From the NCBI RefSeq assembly GCF_002920615.1, contig NZ_PQSU01000015.1, forward strand, positions 1-64,000: a stretch of DNA of 64,000 bases. Reading direction: 5' to 3'. The notes beneath the pieces are model-generated. The model saw only the letters and a program-made list of their open reading frames with translations, did no database searches and was not told the origin of the DNA. The stretch is from Streptomyces sp. Ru62. Its GTDB lineage: Bacteria; Actinomycetota; Actinomycetes; Streptomycetales; Streptomycetaceae. Within the stretch, counting starts at the first letter, position 1. Every line of letters starts with the position of its first letter. A program made the translations under genes and the position numbers. Of the stretch, positions 54,197 through 61,802 are shown one piece after another.

Positions 54197-54634
54197 TCAG
54201 CCGTCCGTGCCGGAAATCCGGATCAACAGGCCCATGAACTGATCGCGTTCGGCGGCCGACAGCGGGGCGAGCAGTTCGTCGTTGGCCTCACGGGCGGCCT
54301 TCTCGCAGCGCACGAGGAGACGGGCACCCTCCTCGGTGAGGGAGACGGCGTTCTTGCGCCGGTCGCGGGGGTCGGGGGCGCGGTCGACCAGACCCGCGGA
54401 CTGCAGGTCGTTCAGGATGCCGACCACGTCCTTCGGGTCGAGGCGCACTCCGCGGCCGAGGTCCGCCTGGGCGACCGGGGCGAGGTCGCGGACGGCGGAG
54501 AGGACGACGTGGTGCCACATCTTCAGCCCTTCCGCCGCCAGGGCCTCGGCGACCAGGGCACGGCCCCGTGCGGCGGCTCGGCCGAGTAGCCAGCTGGGCA
54601 GGGAGCGGATCGCGGGCAGGGGTGCTTCGGCCAT
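54197..54634 (-). CDS. MarR-family transcriptional regulator
   Basis: Regulator of 145 aa with a winged helix (LGRGVRLDPKDVVGILNDLQ and RDRRKNAVSLTEEG forming the wing) and flanking dimerisation helices. It is divergent from a quinone-oxidoreductase-like gene, and two TTGG-N5-CCAA inverted repeats lie between them. A redox-active or phenolic inducer would be typical for this arrangement. Confidence 0.9.
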   Translation of the reverse strand: MAEAPLPAIRSLPSWLLGRAAARGRALVAEALAAEGLKMWHHVVLSAVRDLAPVAQADLGRGVRLDPKDVVGILNDLQSAGLVDRAPDPRDRRKNAVSLTEEGARLLVRCEKAAREANDELLAPLSAAERDQFMGLLIRISGTDG

Positions 54635-54658
54635 GACGGCAGCCTAGCCGAAGAATCG

Positions 54659-54701
54659 TTGGACTCCCCAATGAAGTCCGCTATACCGTTGGGCCTCCCA
54701 A
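54659..54701. promoter_or_regulatory. paired MarR operators, TTGG-N5-CCAA
   Basis: TTGGACTCCCCAA (54659-54671) and TTGGGCCTCCCAA (54689-54701), centres 30 bp apart. The flanks also match (CGTTGG before, TGA after). They sit in the short divergent gap between the MarR gene and the oxidoreductase gene, where dimers could repress both. Confidence 0.75.
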
Positions 54702-54761
54702 TGATTTCATGGGGTTCCCGACGATCGTGTGTGCCGGGTACGCCCGGCCCCTGGAGGTTCC

Positions 54762-55679
54762 ATGCGTCGCGTCCGGTACGAGTCCACCGGCGGCCCCCTG
54801 TTCGTGGAGGAGGTGCCGGTCCCCGTGCCCGGCCCCGGTGAGCTGCTGGTGCGCTGCGCGGCCGTCGGGGTCACGCTCCCGGTGGTCCGCAAGGTGACCG
54901 GGGCTCCGGAGCCGGTGCCGCTGTGCGGTGAGATCGCCGGCGAGGTGGTGGCGGCCGGCGAGGGCGTGACCCGCTTCCGCGCCGGTGACCGGGTGACCGG
55001 GCTGTGCTTCGGGCACGGGTACGCCGAGTACGCCCTGCTGCACGAGGCCATGGCCTCACCGGTGCCGGACGGCGCGGACCCCGTGACCGCGGTGGCGCTG
55101 GTGCGCAGCGGACTGGTGGCCCGGGGGGCCCTGGAGGCGGCCCGCCTCGCGCCGGGGGAGTCGGTCCTCGTCACGGCGGCGGCGAGCGGCGTCGGACACC
55201 TCGCCGTGCAGCTCGCGCGGGCGCGGGGCGCGGGGCGGGTCCTGGGGGCCGTGTCAGGGCGGGCGAAGGCGGACTTCGTGCGCTCGCTCGGTGCGGACGA
55301 CTGCGTGCGGTACGGCGACGACGGCTGGGGCGATCCCGTCGACTGCGTCCTCGACGCCGTCGGCGGCGAGCTGCTCACCCCCGCCCTGGCGGCCCTCGCC
55401 CCGCACGGCCGCCTGGTCGCCTACAGCTCGGGCGGCGGCACCGTCCAGGCGTACGACCTGCTGGTGGGGGCCAAGTCGGTGATCGGCTTCCAGATGGCGC
55501 TGATCGCCCGCGGCCGGCCGGAGCTGTACGAGCGGTGGCGGCGGGAGCTGTGGCGACTCTTCGCCGAGGGCGCCGTGAAGCCCGCCGTGCACGGGGAGTT
55601 CGCCCTGGAGGACGCGGCGGCGGGGCACGAGGTGATCACGGGCCGGGCCAACCTCGGCAAGGTCGTCCTGCGTCCGTGA
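54762..55679 (+). CDS. quinone oxidoreductase-like MDR protein
   Basis: Protein of 305 aa of the NADPH:quinone-reductase subgroup of medium-chain dehydrogenases. It lacks zinc ligands, has the nucleotide motif VLVTAAASGVGHLAVQLARA and the enoyl/quinone-reductase region YSSGGGTVQAYDLLVGAKSV. It probably reduces a quinone, enone or similar electrophile with NADPH. ATG at 54762 follows GGAGG. Regulation by the divergent MarR protein is likely. Confidence 0.85.
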   Translation: MRRVRYESTGGPLFVEEVPVPVPGPGELLVRCAAVGVTLPVVRKVTGAPEPVPLCGEIAGEVVAAGEGVTRFRAGDRVTGLCFGHGYAEYALLHEAMASPVPDGADPVTAVALVRSGLVARGALEAARLAPGESVLVTAAASGVGHLAVQLARARGAGRVLGAVSGRAKADFVRSLGADDCVRYGDDGWGDPVDCVLDAVGGELLTPALAALAPHGRLVAYSSGGGTVQAYDLLVGAKSVIGFQMALIARGRPELYERWRRELWRLFAEGAVKPAVHGEFALEDAAAGHEVITGRANLGKVVLRP

Positions 55680-55793
55680 CCGTCCGCACGCTTCTTGTGA
55701 CCCGCGCCACTGCCAACTACCGTTCAGGGACGCACGTTGGACGTGGGATGTGCGGATGTCCAGATGTCCGGCCGACGAAGGGCAGGTCGCACC

Positions 55794-57659
55794 GTGCCGT
55801 CAGGTCTTCGCGCCCGTATCGGATCCGCCCTCGTCACCGCGGCCGGCCTGGTCCTGCCGTTCCTCCCCGCTCATCCGGCGCACGCCCAGTCGGCGGGCGG
55901 TTCCCCGGTGTTCGAGCAGCAGGTGCTGTTCAAGGCCGCCCAGGACCCCGGGTACGCGTGCTTCCGCATCCCGGCGGTCGTCGAAACGGCCGACGGCACC
56001 CTGCTGGCGTTCGCCGAGGGCCGCGTCCTCAACTGCGGGGACGCGGCCGACATCGACATCGTGCTCAAGCGCTCCACCGACGGCGGGCGTACCTGGGGCC
56101 CGTTGCGGGTGGTCAACGAGGGCGCCGGCGACACCCACGGCAACCCGGCGCCGGTCGTGGACCGCGTCACCGGCCGCGTCTGGCTGGCGGAGACGTACAA
56201 CACGGGCCGTACGGACAGCGCCAGTTGCTCGGTTCCCTGCGACCGCACTCCGCACCTGCAGTACAGCGACGACGACGGCCGGACCTGGTCCCCGCCGCGC
56301 GATCTGAGCCCCGAGATCCTGCCCGCCGACTGGAACTCCTGGTACGCCACCGGTCCCGTGCACGGCATCCAGCTCACCCGCGGCCGGTACGCCGGACGCC
56401 TGGTCCTCGGGGTGAACACCGAGACCTGGGACGGCAGCCGGGTCAGCGCCGACCACGCGGCCCTGATCGTCAGCGACGACCACGGCGGCCACTGGCGGAT
56501 CGGCGCCACCGACACCTGGCCCATCGCCGCCGACGGCACCTTCCGGCAGAAGCCCTCCGAGCTCACGCTCGCCGAGCGCGGCGACGGTTCGGTCCTGGTC
56601 AGCGGACGGGAGCAGGACGGCACCGACCTCGGTCACCGCACCCAGGCCGTCAGCCGCGACGGCGGAGGCAGCTTCACCGCGCCCTTCCGCGGCCTGCCGG
56701 ATCTGTACACCCCGCAGGTGCAGGGGTCGCTGCTGCGGCTGGGCGACCGCCTCCTGCTCGCCTGCCCCGGCGATCCCGACCGGCGCCGCACGATGATGAT
56801 CCGCTCCTCCTACGACGGCGGCCGGACCTGGGACGGCACCGACCGCGCCGCGGTGGTCACCACGGACTGGTCCGGCTACTCCGACCTGGTCCGCGTCGGC
56901 GCCGGCACGGTCGGCCTGCTGTACGAGGGCGGCGCGGTGGACGCCCGCGACGAGATCCGCTTCGCCCGCATCACCGAGGACTGGCTCGGAGCGCGCCGCG
57001 GCCCCGATCCGGTCACCGCCGACCTCGCCCCGCGCGCCCGCCCGGCGGCGGTGCTGGGCGGGCCGGAGCAGACGGACGGGGTGTCCGGGGGCGCGCTGGA
57101 GTTCGACGGCGCCGACGACGCCGTACGCCTGCCGTACCGCACCGGGCTCCCGCTGGGCGCGGAGGACTTCACGGTGTCGCTGTGGTTCCGGTACACGGCG
57201 ACGGCCGGGGAGCAGCCGATGCTGTGGATGGGCGGGATCGGCACCACCCAGCCGCAGGTGTGGCTGCGCGGGGAGCCGGCGGACCACCGGGTGCGGGGGC
57301 TGATCACCGTGCGGAACGGAGCCGCCCCGCCGCAGACGGTGTCCGTGCGCACGGACACCGCGTACAACGACGGCCGGTGGCACCACGCCGTGCTCCGCCG
57401 CGGCGGGGGCCTGCTGTCGCTGTCCGTCGACGGTGCGCCGTCCTCCGCCGCCGACGTGCCGGGCTCCGTCAGCCGCAACTCCCCCTTCGGCGTGCACCTC
57501 GGTCAGCGCATGGACAGCCGTGCCTTCCTCACCGGCGCGCTGGACGAGGTGCGCGTCTGGGACCGGGCGCTCACCGACGCGGAACTCGCCGACCCGCGGG
57601 TGCTGCGGTCACCGCAGGACACGGTGCTGTGGCTGCCCCTGGACCGCGTGCGCGGCTGA
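55794..57659 (+). CDS. secreted exo-alpha-sialidase (GH33) with LamG domain
   Basis: Secreted 621-aa enzyme. It has a signal peptide with a cut near HAQSAGG (about residue 32), the sialidase FRIP motif at residues 57-60, and five Asp-boxes such as STDGGRTW, SDDDGRTW and SYDGGRTW over the six-bladed propeller. The C-terminal 200 residues form a concanavalin-like LamG domain (GGALEFDGADDAVRLPY, GALDEVRVWDRALTDAE). It releases terminal sialic acids from glycoconjugates. GTG at 55794 has a good GGGCAGG site and gives the cleanest signal peptide, with 55764 (ATG) as the alternative. Confidence 0.9.
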   Translation: MPSGLRARIGSALVTAAGLVLPFLPAHPAHAQSAGGSPVFEQQVLFKAAQDPGYACFRIPAVVETADGTLLAFAEGRVLNCGDAADIDIVLKRSTDGGRTWGPLRVVNEGAGDTHGNPAPVVDRVTGRVWLAETYNTGRTDSASCSVPCDRTPHLQYSDDDGRTWSPPRDLSPEILPADWNSWYATGPVHGIQLTRGRYAGRLVLGVNTETWDGSRVSADHAALIVSDDHGGHWRIGATDTWPIAADGTFRQKPSELTLAERGDGSVLVSGREQDGTDLGHRTQAVSRDGGGSFTAPFRGLPDLYTPQVQGSLLRLGDRLLLACPGDPDRRRTMMIRSSYDGGRTWDGTDRAAVVTTDWSGYSDLVRVGAGTVGLLYEGGAVDARDEIRFARITEDWLGARRGPDPVTADLAPRARPAAVLGGPEQTDGVSGGALEFDGADDAVRLPYRTGLPLGAEDFTVSLWFRYTATAGEQPMLWMGGIGTTQPQVWLRGEPADHRVRGLITVRNGAAPPQTVSVRTDTAYNDGRWHHAVLRRGGGLLSLSVDGAPSSAADVPGSVSRNSPFGVHLGQRMDSRAFLTGALDEVRVWDRALTDAELADPRVLRSPQDTVLWLPLDRVRG

Positions 57660-58652
57660 CGCGCCGGGGCCGTCCGTGGCCGCCTCCGGGTCACGGGCGC
57701 GCCGCTTGGCGATGACCGCGCACACCATCAGCTGCATCTGGTGGAAGAGCATCAGCGGCAGGACGGCCAGCGAGGCGTGGCTGCCGAACAGGACGCTCGC
57801 CATCGGCAGCCCGGAGGCGAGGGACTTCTTCGACCCGGCGAACTGGATGGCGATCCGGTCCTCCCGGCCGAAGCCGAGCGCCTTGGCGCCGTACCAGGTC
57901 AGCACCAGCATCAGGGCCAGCAGGACGGCCTCGACGCCGAGCAGTCCGGCCAGCCGCACGGGGCTGACCTGGTGCCAGATGCCCTGGTTCATGCCCTCGC
58001 TGAACGCGGTGTAGACGACCAGCAGGATCGAGCCGCGGTCGACCAGCCCGAGGACCTTCTTGTGCCGGGTGACGAACCCGCCGATCCAGCGGCGCAGCAG
58101 TTGCCCGGCGAGGAACGGCACCAGCAGCTGGAGCACGATCTTCACCACCGAGTCGGCGGAGAACCCGACCGCCTCACCGCCGAGCAGCCCCGCCGCGAGC
58201 AGCGGCGTGAGGACGATGCCGGCGAGGGAGGAGAAGGACCCGGCGCAGATCGCGGCGGGCACGTTTCCCCGGGCGATCGAGGTGAACGCGATGGACGACT
58301 GGATGGTGGACGGCACCAGCGTCAGGAACAGCAGGCCCTGGTAGAGGGGCTGGGTCAGCAGGACCGGCACCAGTCCGCGCGCGGCGAGCCCGAACACCGG
58401 GAAGACGACGAAGGTGCAGGTCAGCACGGTGACGTGCAGCCGCCAGTGCTTGAGCCCGTCCAGCGCCTCACGAGTGGACAGCCGGGCGCCGTAGAGGAAG
58501 AAGAGGAAGCCGATCGCGGCCGTGGAGGCACCCGAGGTCACATCGGCGGCGGTGCCCCGGGCCGGCAGGAGCGCGGCGAGACCGACCGTGCCGAGCAGCA
58601 GCACGATGTACGGGTCGATCGGCATCCAGGCCGGCCAGCGCAGGCGTTTCAC
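57609..58652 (-). CDS. bile acid:sodium symporter (BASS) family transporter
   Basis: Membrane protein of 347 aa with nine to ten helices. LVPSTIQSSIAFTSIARGNVPAAICAG and FAGSKKSLASGLPMASVLF are the two conserved crossover regions of YfeH-type BASS proteins. These carry organic anions with sodium. GTG start. The 3' end overlaps the sialidase gene by 51 bp on the opposite strand. It is divergent from a LysR regulator that probably controls it. Sialic acid or another anion could be the substrate. Confidence 0.87.
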   Translation of the reverse strand: MKRLRWPAWMPIDPYIVLLLGTVGLAALLPARGTAADVTSGASTAAIGFLFFLYGARLSTREALDGLKHWRLHVTVLTCTFVVFPVFGLAARGLVPVLLTQPLYQGLLFLTLVPSTIQSSIAFTSIARGNVPAAICAGSFSSLAGIVLTPLLAAGLLGGEAVGFSADSVVKIVLQLLVPFLAGQLLRRWIGGFVTRHKKVLGLVDRGSILLVVYTAFSEGMNQGIWHQVSPVRLAGLLGVEAVLLALMLVLTWYGAKALGFGREDRIAIQFAGSKKSLASGLPMASVLFGSHASLAVLPLMLFHQMQLMVCAVIAKRRARDPEAATDGPGASAAHAVQGQPQHRVLR

Positions 58653-58793
58653 GGTGCTCCGATTGCTGTGGGTGACGTACGGTCGCGGGCCCGTAGGGCC
58701 CCCGTCGATTCTCCTCCTCCGGCCGTTGATCGGGAATCCCGGATGCCGCTCTCACTGTCATCATGTTCCGCGATGAGCGGCTAGGCTCGGACG

Positions 58794-59663
58794 GTGTACG
58801 AACCGACGCACCTGCGCACGTTCCTGGCGGTCGCCCAGACGCTGAGCTTCACACAGGCCGCCCGGCGGCTGGGGCTGCGCCAGTCCACGGTCAGCCAGCA
58901 TGTGCGGCGGCTGGAGGACGCGGCCGGCCGGCAGCTCTTCTCCCGGGACACCCATTCGGTGGAGCTGACCGAGGACGGCGAGGCGATGCTGGGGTTCGCC
59001 CGTCGCATCCTGGAGGTGCACGAGCAGGCGACGGCGTTCTTCAGCGGCACGCGCGTGCGTGGCCGGCTGCGCTTCGGCGCCTCGGAGGACTTCGTCCTGA
59101 CCCGGCTGCCGGAGATCCTGGAGGCGTTCCGCTACGACCACCCGGAGGTCGACCTGGAGCTCACCGTCGAGCTGTCCGGCACCCTGCACGAGCGGCTGGC
59201 CGCCGGGAAGCTGGACCTGGTGCTGGCCAAGCGGCTCCCGGAGGATCCGCGCGGCGAGCTGGTCTGGCGCGACGACCTGGTGTGGATCGGCGCCGAGCCG
59301 CTGCGGCTGGAGCCCGACCGGCCCGTTCCGCTGATCGTGTACCCGCCGCCGGGCATCACCCGGGCCCGCGCGCTGGAGGTGCTGGAGCGGCAGGGCCGTG
59401 ACTGGCGGATCGTGTGCACGAGCGGCAGCCTGAGCGGGCTGATCGCGGCGGCCCGCGCCGGCCTCGGGGTGATGGCCCACTCCCGGCGGCTGATCCCGCC
59501 GGGCCTGTTCCGGCTGCCCGACCGGGCCGGCCTGCCCGAGCTGGGCAAGGTCGACTTCGTCCTCGTCCACGGCCACCGCCGGGGCCCGGCCGAGGCCGCC
59601 GCGGACGCGCTGGCGGCGGCGGTCCTGGCGGGCGGCGAGCGACTGCGACGCACGAACGGCTGA
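58794..59663 (+). CDS. LysR-family transcriptional regulator
   Basis: Regulator of 289 aa with the N-terminal LysR helix-turn-helix (LRTFLAVAQTLSFTQAARRLG, LRQSTVSQHVRRLE) and a C-terminal substrate-binding domain. GTG start at 58794. Divergent from the BASS transporter across a 141-bp gap, the usual LysR-target layout. The effector is unknown. Confidence 0.9.
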   Translation: MYEPTHLRTFLAVAQTLSFTQAARRLGLRQSTVSQHVRRLEDAAGRQLFSRDTHSVELTEDGEAMLGFARRILEVHEQATAFFSGTRVRGRLRFGASEDFVLTRLPEILEAFRYDHPEVDLELTVELSGTLHERLAAGKLDLVLAKRLPEDPRGELVWRDDLVWIGAEPLRLEPDRPVPLIVYPPPGITRARALEVLERQGRDWRIVCTSGSLSGLIAAARAGLGVMAHSRRLIPPGLFRLPDRAGLPELGKVDFVLVHGHRRGPAEAAADALAAAVLAGGERLRRTNG

Positions 59664-59736
59664 CCCACGGCTCCCGCGCCGGGCGGCTTCCCGCGGCCCG
59701 CGGCCGAGGCGTGTTCCGGGGCCGTCCCGCGCACGT

Positions 59737-59781
59737 GGTGCCGTAATCGGCGCGTACAGATTCGGTGGAGATTACGGCACC
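59737..59781. repeat. large inverted repeat, 12-bp perfect arms
   Basis: GGTGCCGTAATC (59737-59748) and GATTACGGCACC (59770-59781) with a 21-nt spacer, immediately before a second palindrome. The region 59664-59975 carries no gene. This could be a terminator for the LysR gene, an operator, or an mRNA structure. Confidence 0.7.
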
Positions 59782-59787
59782 GAAACT

Positions 59788-59803
59788 TACTGACCCGTCA
59801 GTA
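59788..59803. promoter_or_regulatory. TetR-type operator TACTGAC-CC-GTCAGTA
   Basis: Perfect 7-bp arms (TACTGACCCGTCAGTA) about 170 bp upstream of the acyl-CoA synthetase gene. This form (ACTGAC-N2-GTCAGT) is common for TetR-family repressors of lipid genes in actinobacteria. The repressor itself is not in the window. Confidence 0.65.
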
Positions 59804-59975
59804 GTTGTGTCCGGCCCTTCCCCATGTGCGGGCATTTCAGGGTCCCCGCCCCGGCGGAACGTGAGGTTTGCTCGGTTTCCGCACCCCTCCCGCACACCGA
59901 TCGGGTGGGGTAGCTTTCACGGCGCTGTGCGGTGCGTGGACCAACGTCACTGAGGCGCGAACACGGGGAGCGAGG

Positions 59976-61802
59976 TTGCGCGAGTTCACCAACCCTCCGT
60001 TGGCGTCGCCGCCGCCGGTGGGCGGTCTGGCAGACGTCGTCTTCGACCATGCCCGGACCGACCCGCTGCACATCGCGCTCGGCCGCAAGGACGCCTCGGG
60101 GCAGTGGCGGGACGTCACCGCCGCCGAGTTCCGCGACGAGGTCATGGCCCTCGCCAAGGGGCTGCTGGCCCGCGGCATCCGCTTCGGCGACCGGGTCGCG
60201 ATCATGTCCCGCACCCGCTACGAGTGGACCCTGTTCGACTTCGCGCTGTGGACCATCGGCGCCCAGGTGGTGCCCGTCTACCCCACCTCCTCGGCCGAGC
60301 AGTGCTTCTGGATGCTCTACGACGCCGAGGTCGCCGCGGCGATCGTGGAGCACGAGGACCACGCGATGACCATCGCCACCGTCATCGACCGGCTGCCGCG
60401 GCTGCGCCAGCTCTGGCAGCTCGACGCGGGCTGTGTGCAGGAGCTGTACGACGCCGGGGCCCACCTGGACGACGAGGTGGTGCACCGGCACCGGGAGGCG
60501 GTCACCCCGGACTCGGTGGCCACCGTCATCTACACCTCCGGCACCACCGGCCGCCCCAAGGGCTGTGTGATCTCCCACGGCAACTTCATGTCCGAGGCGG
60601 ACACCGTGATCCAGCGCTGGGAGCCGGTGTTCCACTCGAAGAAGGGCGACGAGGCGTCGACGCTGCTGTTCCTGCCGCTGGCGCACGTCTTCGGCCGGAT
60701 GGTGGAGGTCGCCGCGATCCGGGGCCGGGTCCGCTTCGGGCACCAGCCGCAGCTGCACGCCGCCGCCCTCCTGTCCGACCTCGCCGCCTTCCAGCCGACG
60801 TTCATCCTCGCGGTGCCGTACATCTTCGAGAAGGTGTTCAACGCGGCCCGCCGCAAGGCCGAGAAGGAGGGCAAGGCGGGGCCGTTCGAGAAGGCCGTCG
60901 ACATCGCTGTCAGGTACGCGGAGGCGGTCGAGGCGAAGGCGTGGGGCACCGGGCCCGGCCCGTCGGCGGGGCTGCGGATGCAGCACCAGTTCTTCGACAA
61001 GCTGGTGTACGCGAAGATCCGGGCCGCGATGGGCGGCCGGATCCGGAACGCGATGTCGGGGGGATCGGCGATGGACCGCCGGCTGGGGCTGTTCTTCGCG
61101 GGCGCGGGCGTGCAGATCTACGAGGGGTACGGCCTGACCGAGTCGACGGCCGCGGCGACCGCCAACCCGCCCGAGCGCACCCGCTACGGCACCGTGGGCC
61201 AGGCCATCCCGGGCATGACCGTGCACATCGCCGACGACGGGGAGATCTGGCTGCACGGCGCGAACGTCTTCCAGGGGTACCTGAACAACCCCAAGGCCAC
61301 CGACCAGACCCTGCACGACGGCTGGCTCGCCACCGGCGACCTCGGCTCCCTGGACGAGGACGGCTACCTGACGATCACCGGCCGCAAGAAGGAGATCCTG
61401 GTGACCTCCGGCGGCAAGAGCGTCTCCCCGGGCGTGCTGGAGGAGCGGGTCCGCGAACACCCGCTGGTCAACCAGTGCATCGTCGTCGGCAACGACCGGC
61501 CGTACATCGCGGCCCTGGTCACCCTCGACCAGGAGGCGGTCGAACACTGGCTCCAGATGCGCGGCAAGCCGAGGATGACCCCGGCCGAGCTGGTGCACGA
61601 CCCGGACCTGGAGACGGAGGTGCGGCGGGCGGTGGTCGCCGCCAACACCCTCGTCTCCCAGGCCGAGTCGATCCGCACCTTCCGCATCCTGGCCCAGCCG
61701 TTCACCGAGGAACACGGCCTGCTGACGCCGTCGCTGAAGCTGAAGCGGAAGGCCATCGAGAAGGTGTACGCGACCGAGGTCGAGGCCCTCTACCGGGGCT
61801 GA
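59976..61802 (+). CDS. long-chain fatty-acid--CoA ligase (AMP-forming), FadD15-like
   Basis: Enzyme of 608 aa in the adenylating superfamily. The P-loop-like motif YTSGTTGRPKG is at residues 186-196, GYGLTESTAAATAN is the A5 region, and the C-terminal GRKKEILVTSGGKSVSP holds the catalytic lysine loop. It activates long-chain fatty acids to acyl-CoA. I choose the TTG at 59976, preceded by GGGGAG, because the N-terminus (LREFTNPP) then matches related proteins. The 3' end overlaps a convergent gene by 13 bp. Confidence 0.88.
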   Translation: MREFTNPPLASPPPVGGLADVVFDHARTDPLHIALGRKDASGQWRDVTAAEFRDEVMALAKGLLARGIRFGDRVAIMSRTRYEWTLFDFALWTIGAQVVPVYPTSSAEQCFWMLYDAEVAAAIVEHEDHAMTIATVIDRLPRLRQLWQLDAGCVQELYDAGAHLDDEVVHRHREAVTPDSVATVIYTSGTTGRPKGCVISHGNFMSEADTVIQRWEPVFHSKKGDEASTLLFLPLAHVFGRMVEVAAIRGRVRFGHQPQLHAAALLSDLAAFQPTFILAVPYIFEKVFNAARRKAEKEGKAGPFEKAVDIAVRYAEAVEAKAWGTGPGPSAGLRMQHQFFDKLVYAKIRAAMGGRIRNAMSGGSAMDRRLGLFFAGAGVQIYEGYGLTESTAAATANPPERTRYGTVGQAIPGMTVHIADDGEIWLHGANVFQGYLNNPKATDQTLHDGWLATGDLGSLDEDGYLTITGRKKEILVTSGGKSVSPGVLEERVREHPLVNQCIVVGNDRPYIAALVTLDQEAVEHWLQMRGKPRMTPAELVHDPDLETEVRRAVVAANTLVSQAESIRTFRILAQPFTEEHGLLTPSLKLKRKAIEKVYATEVEALYRG

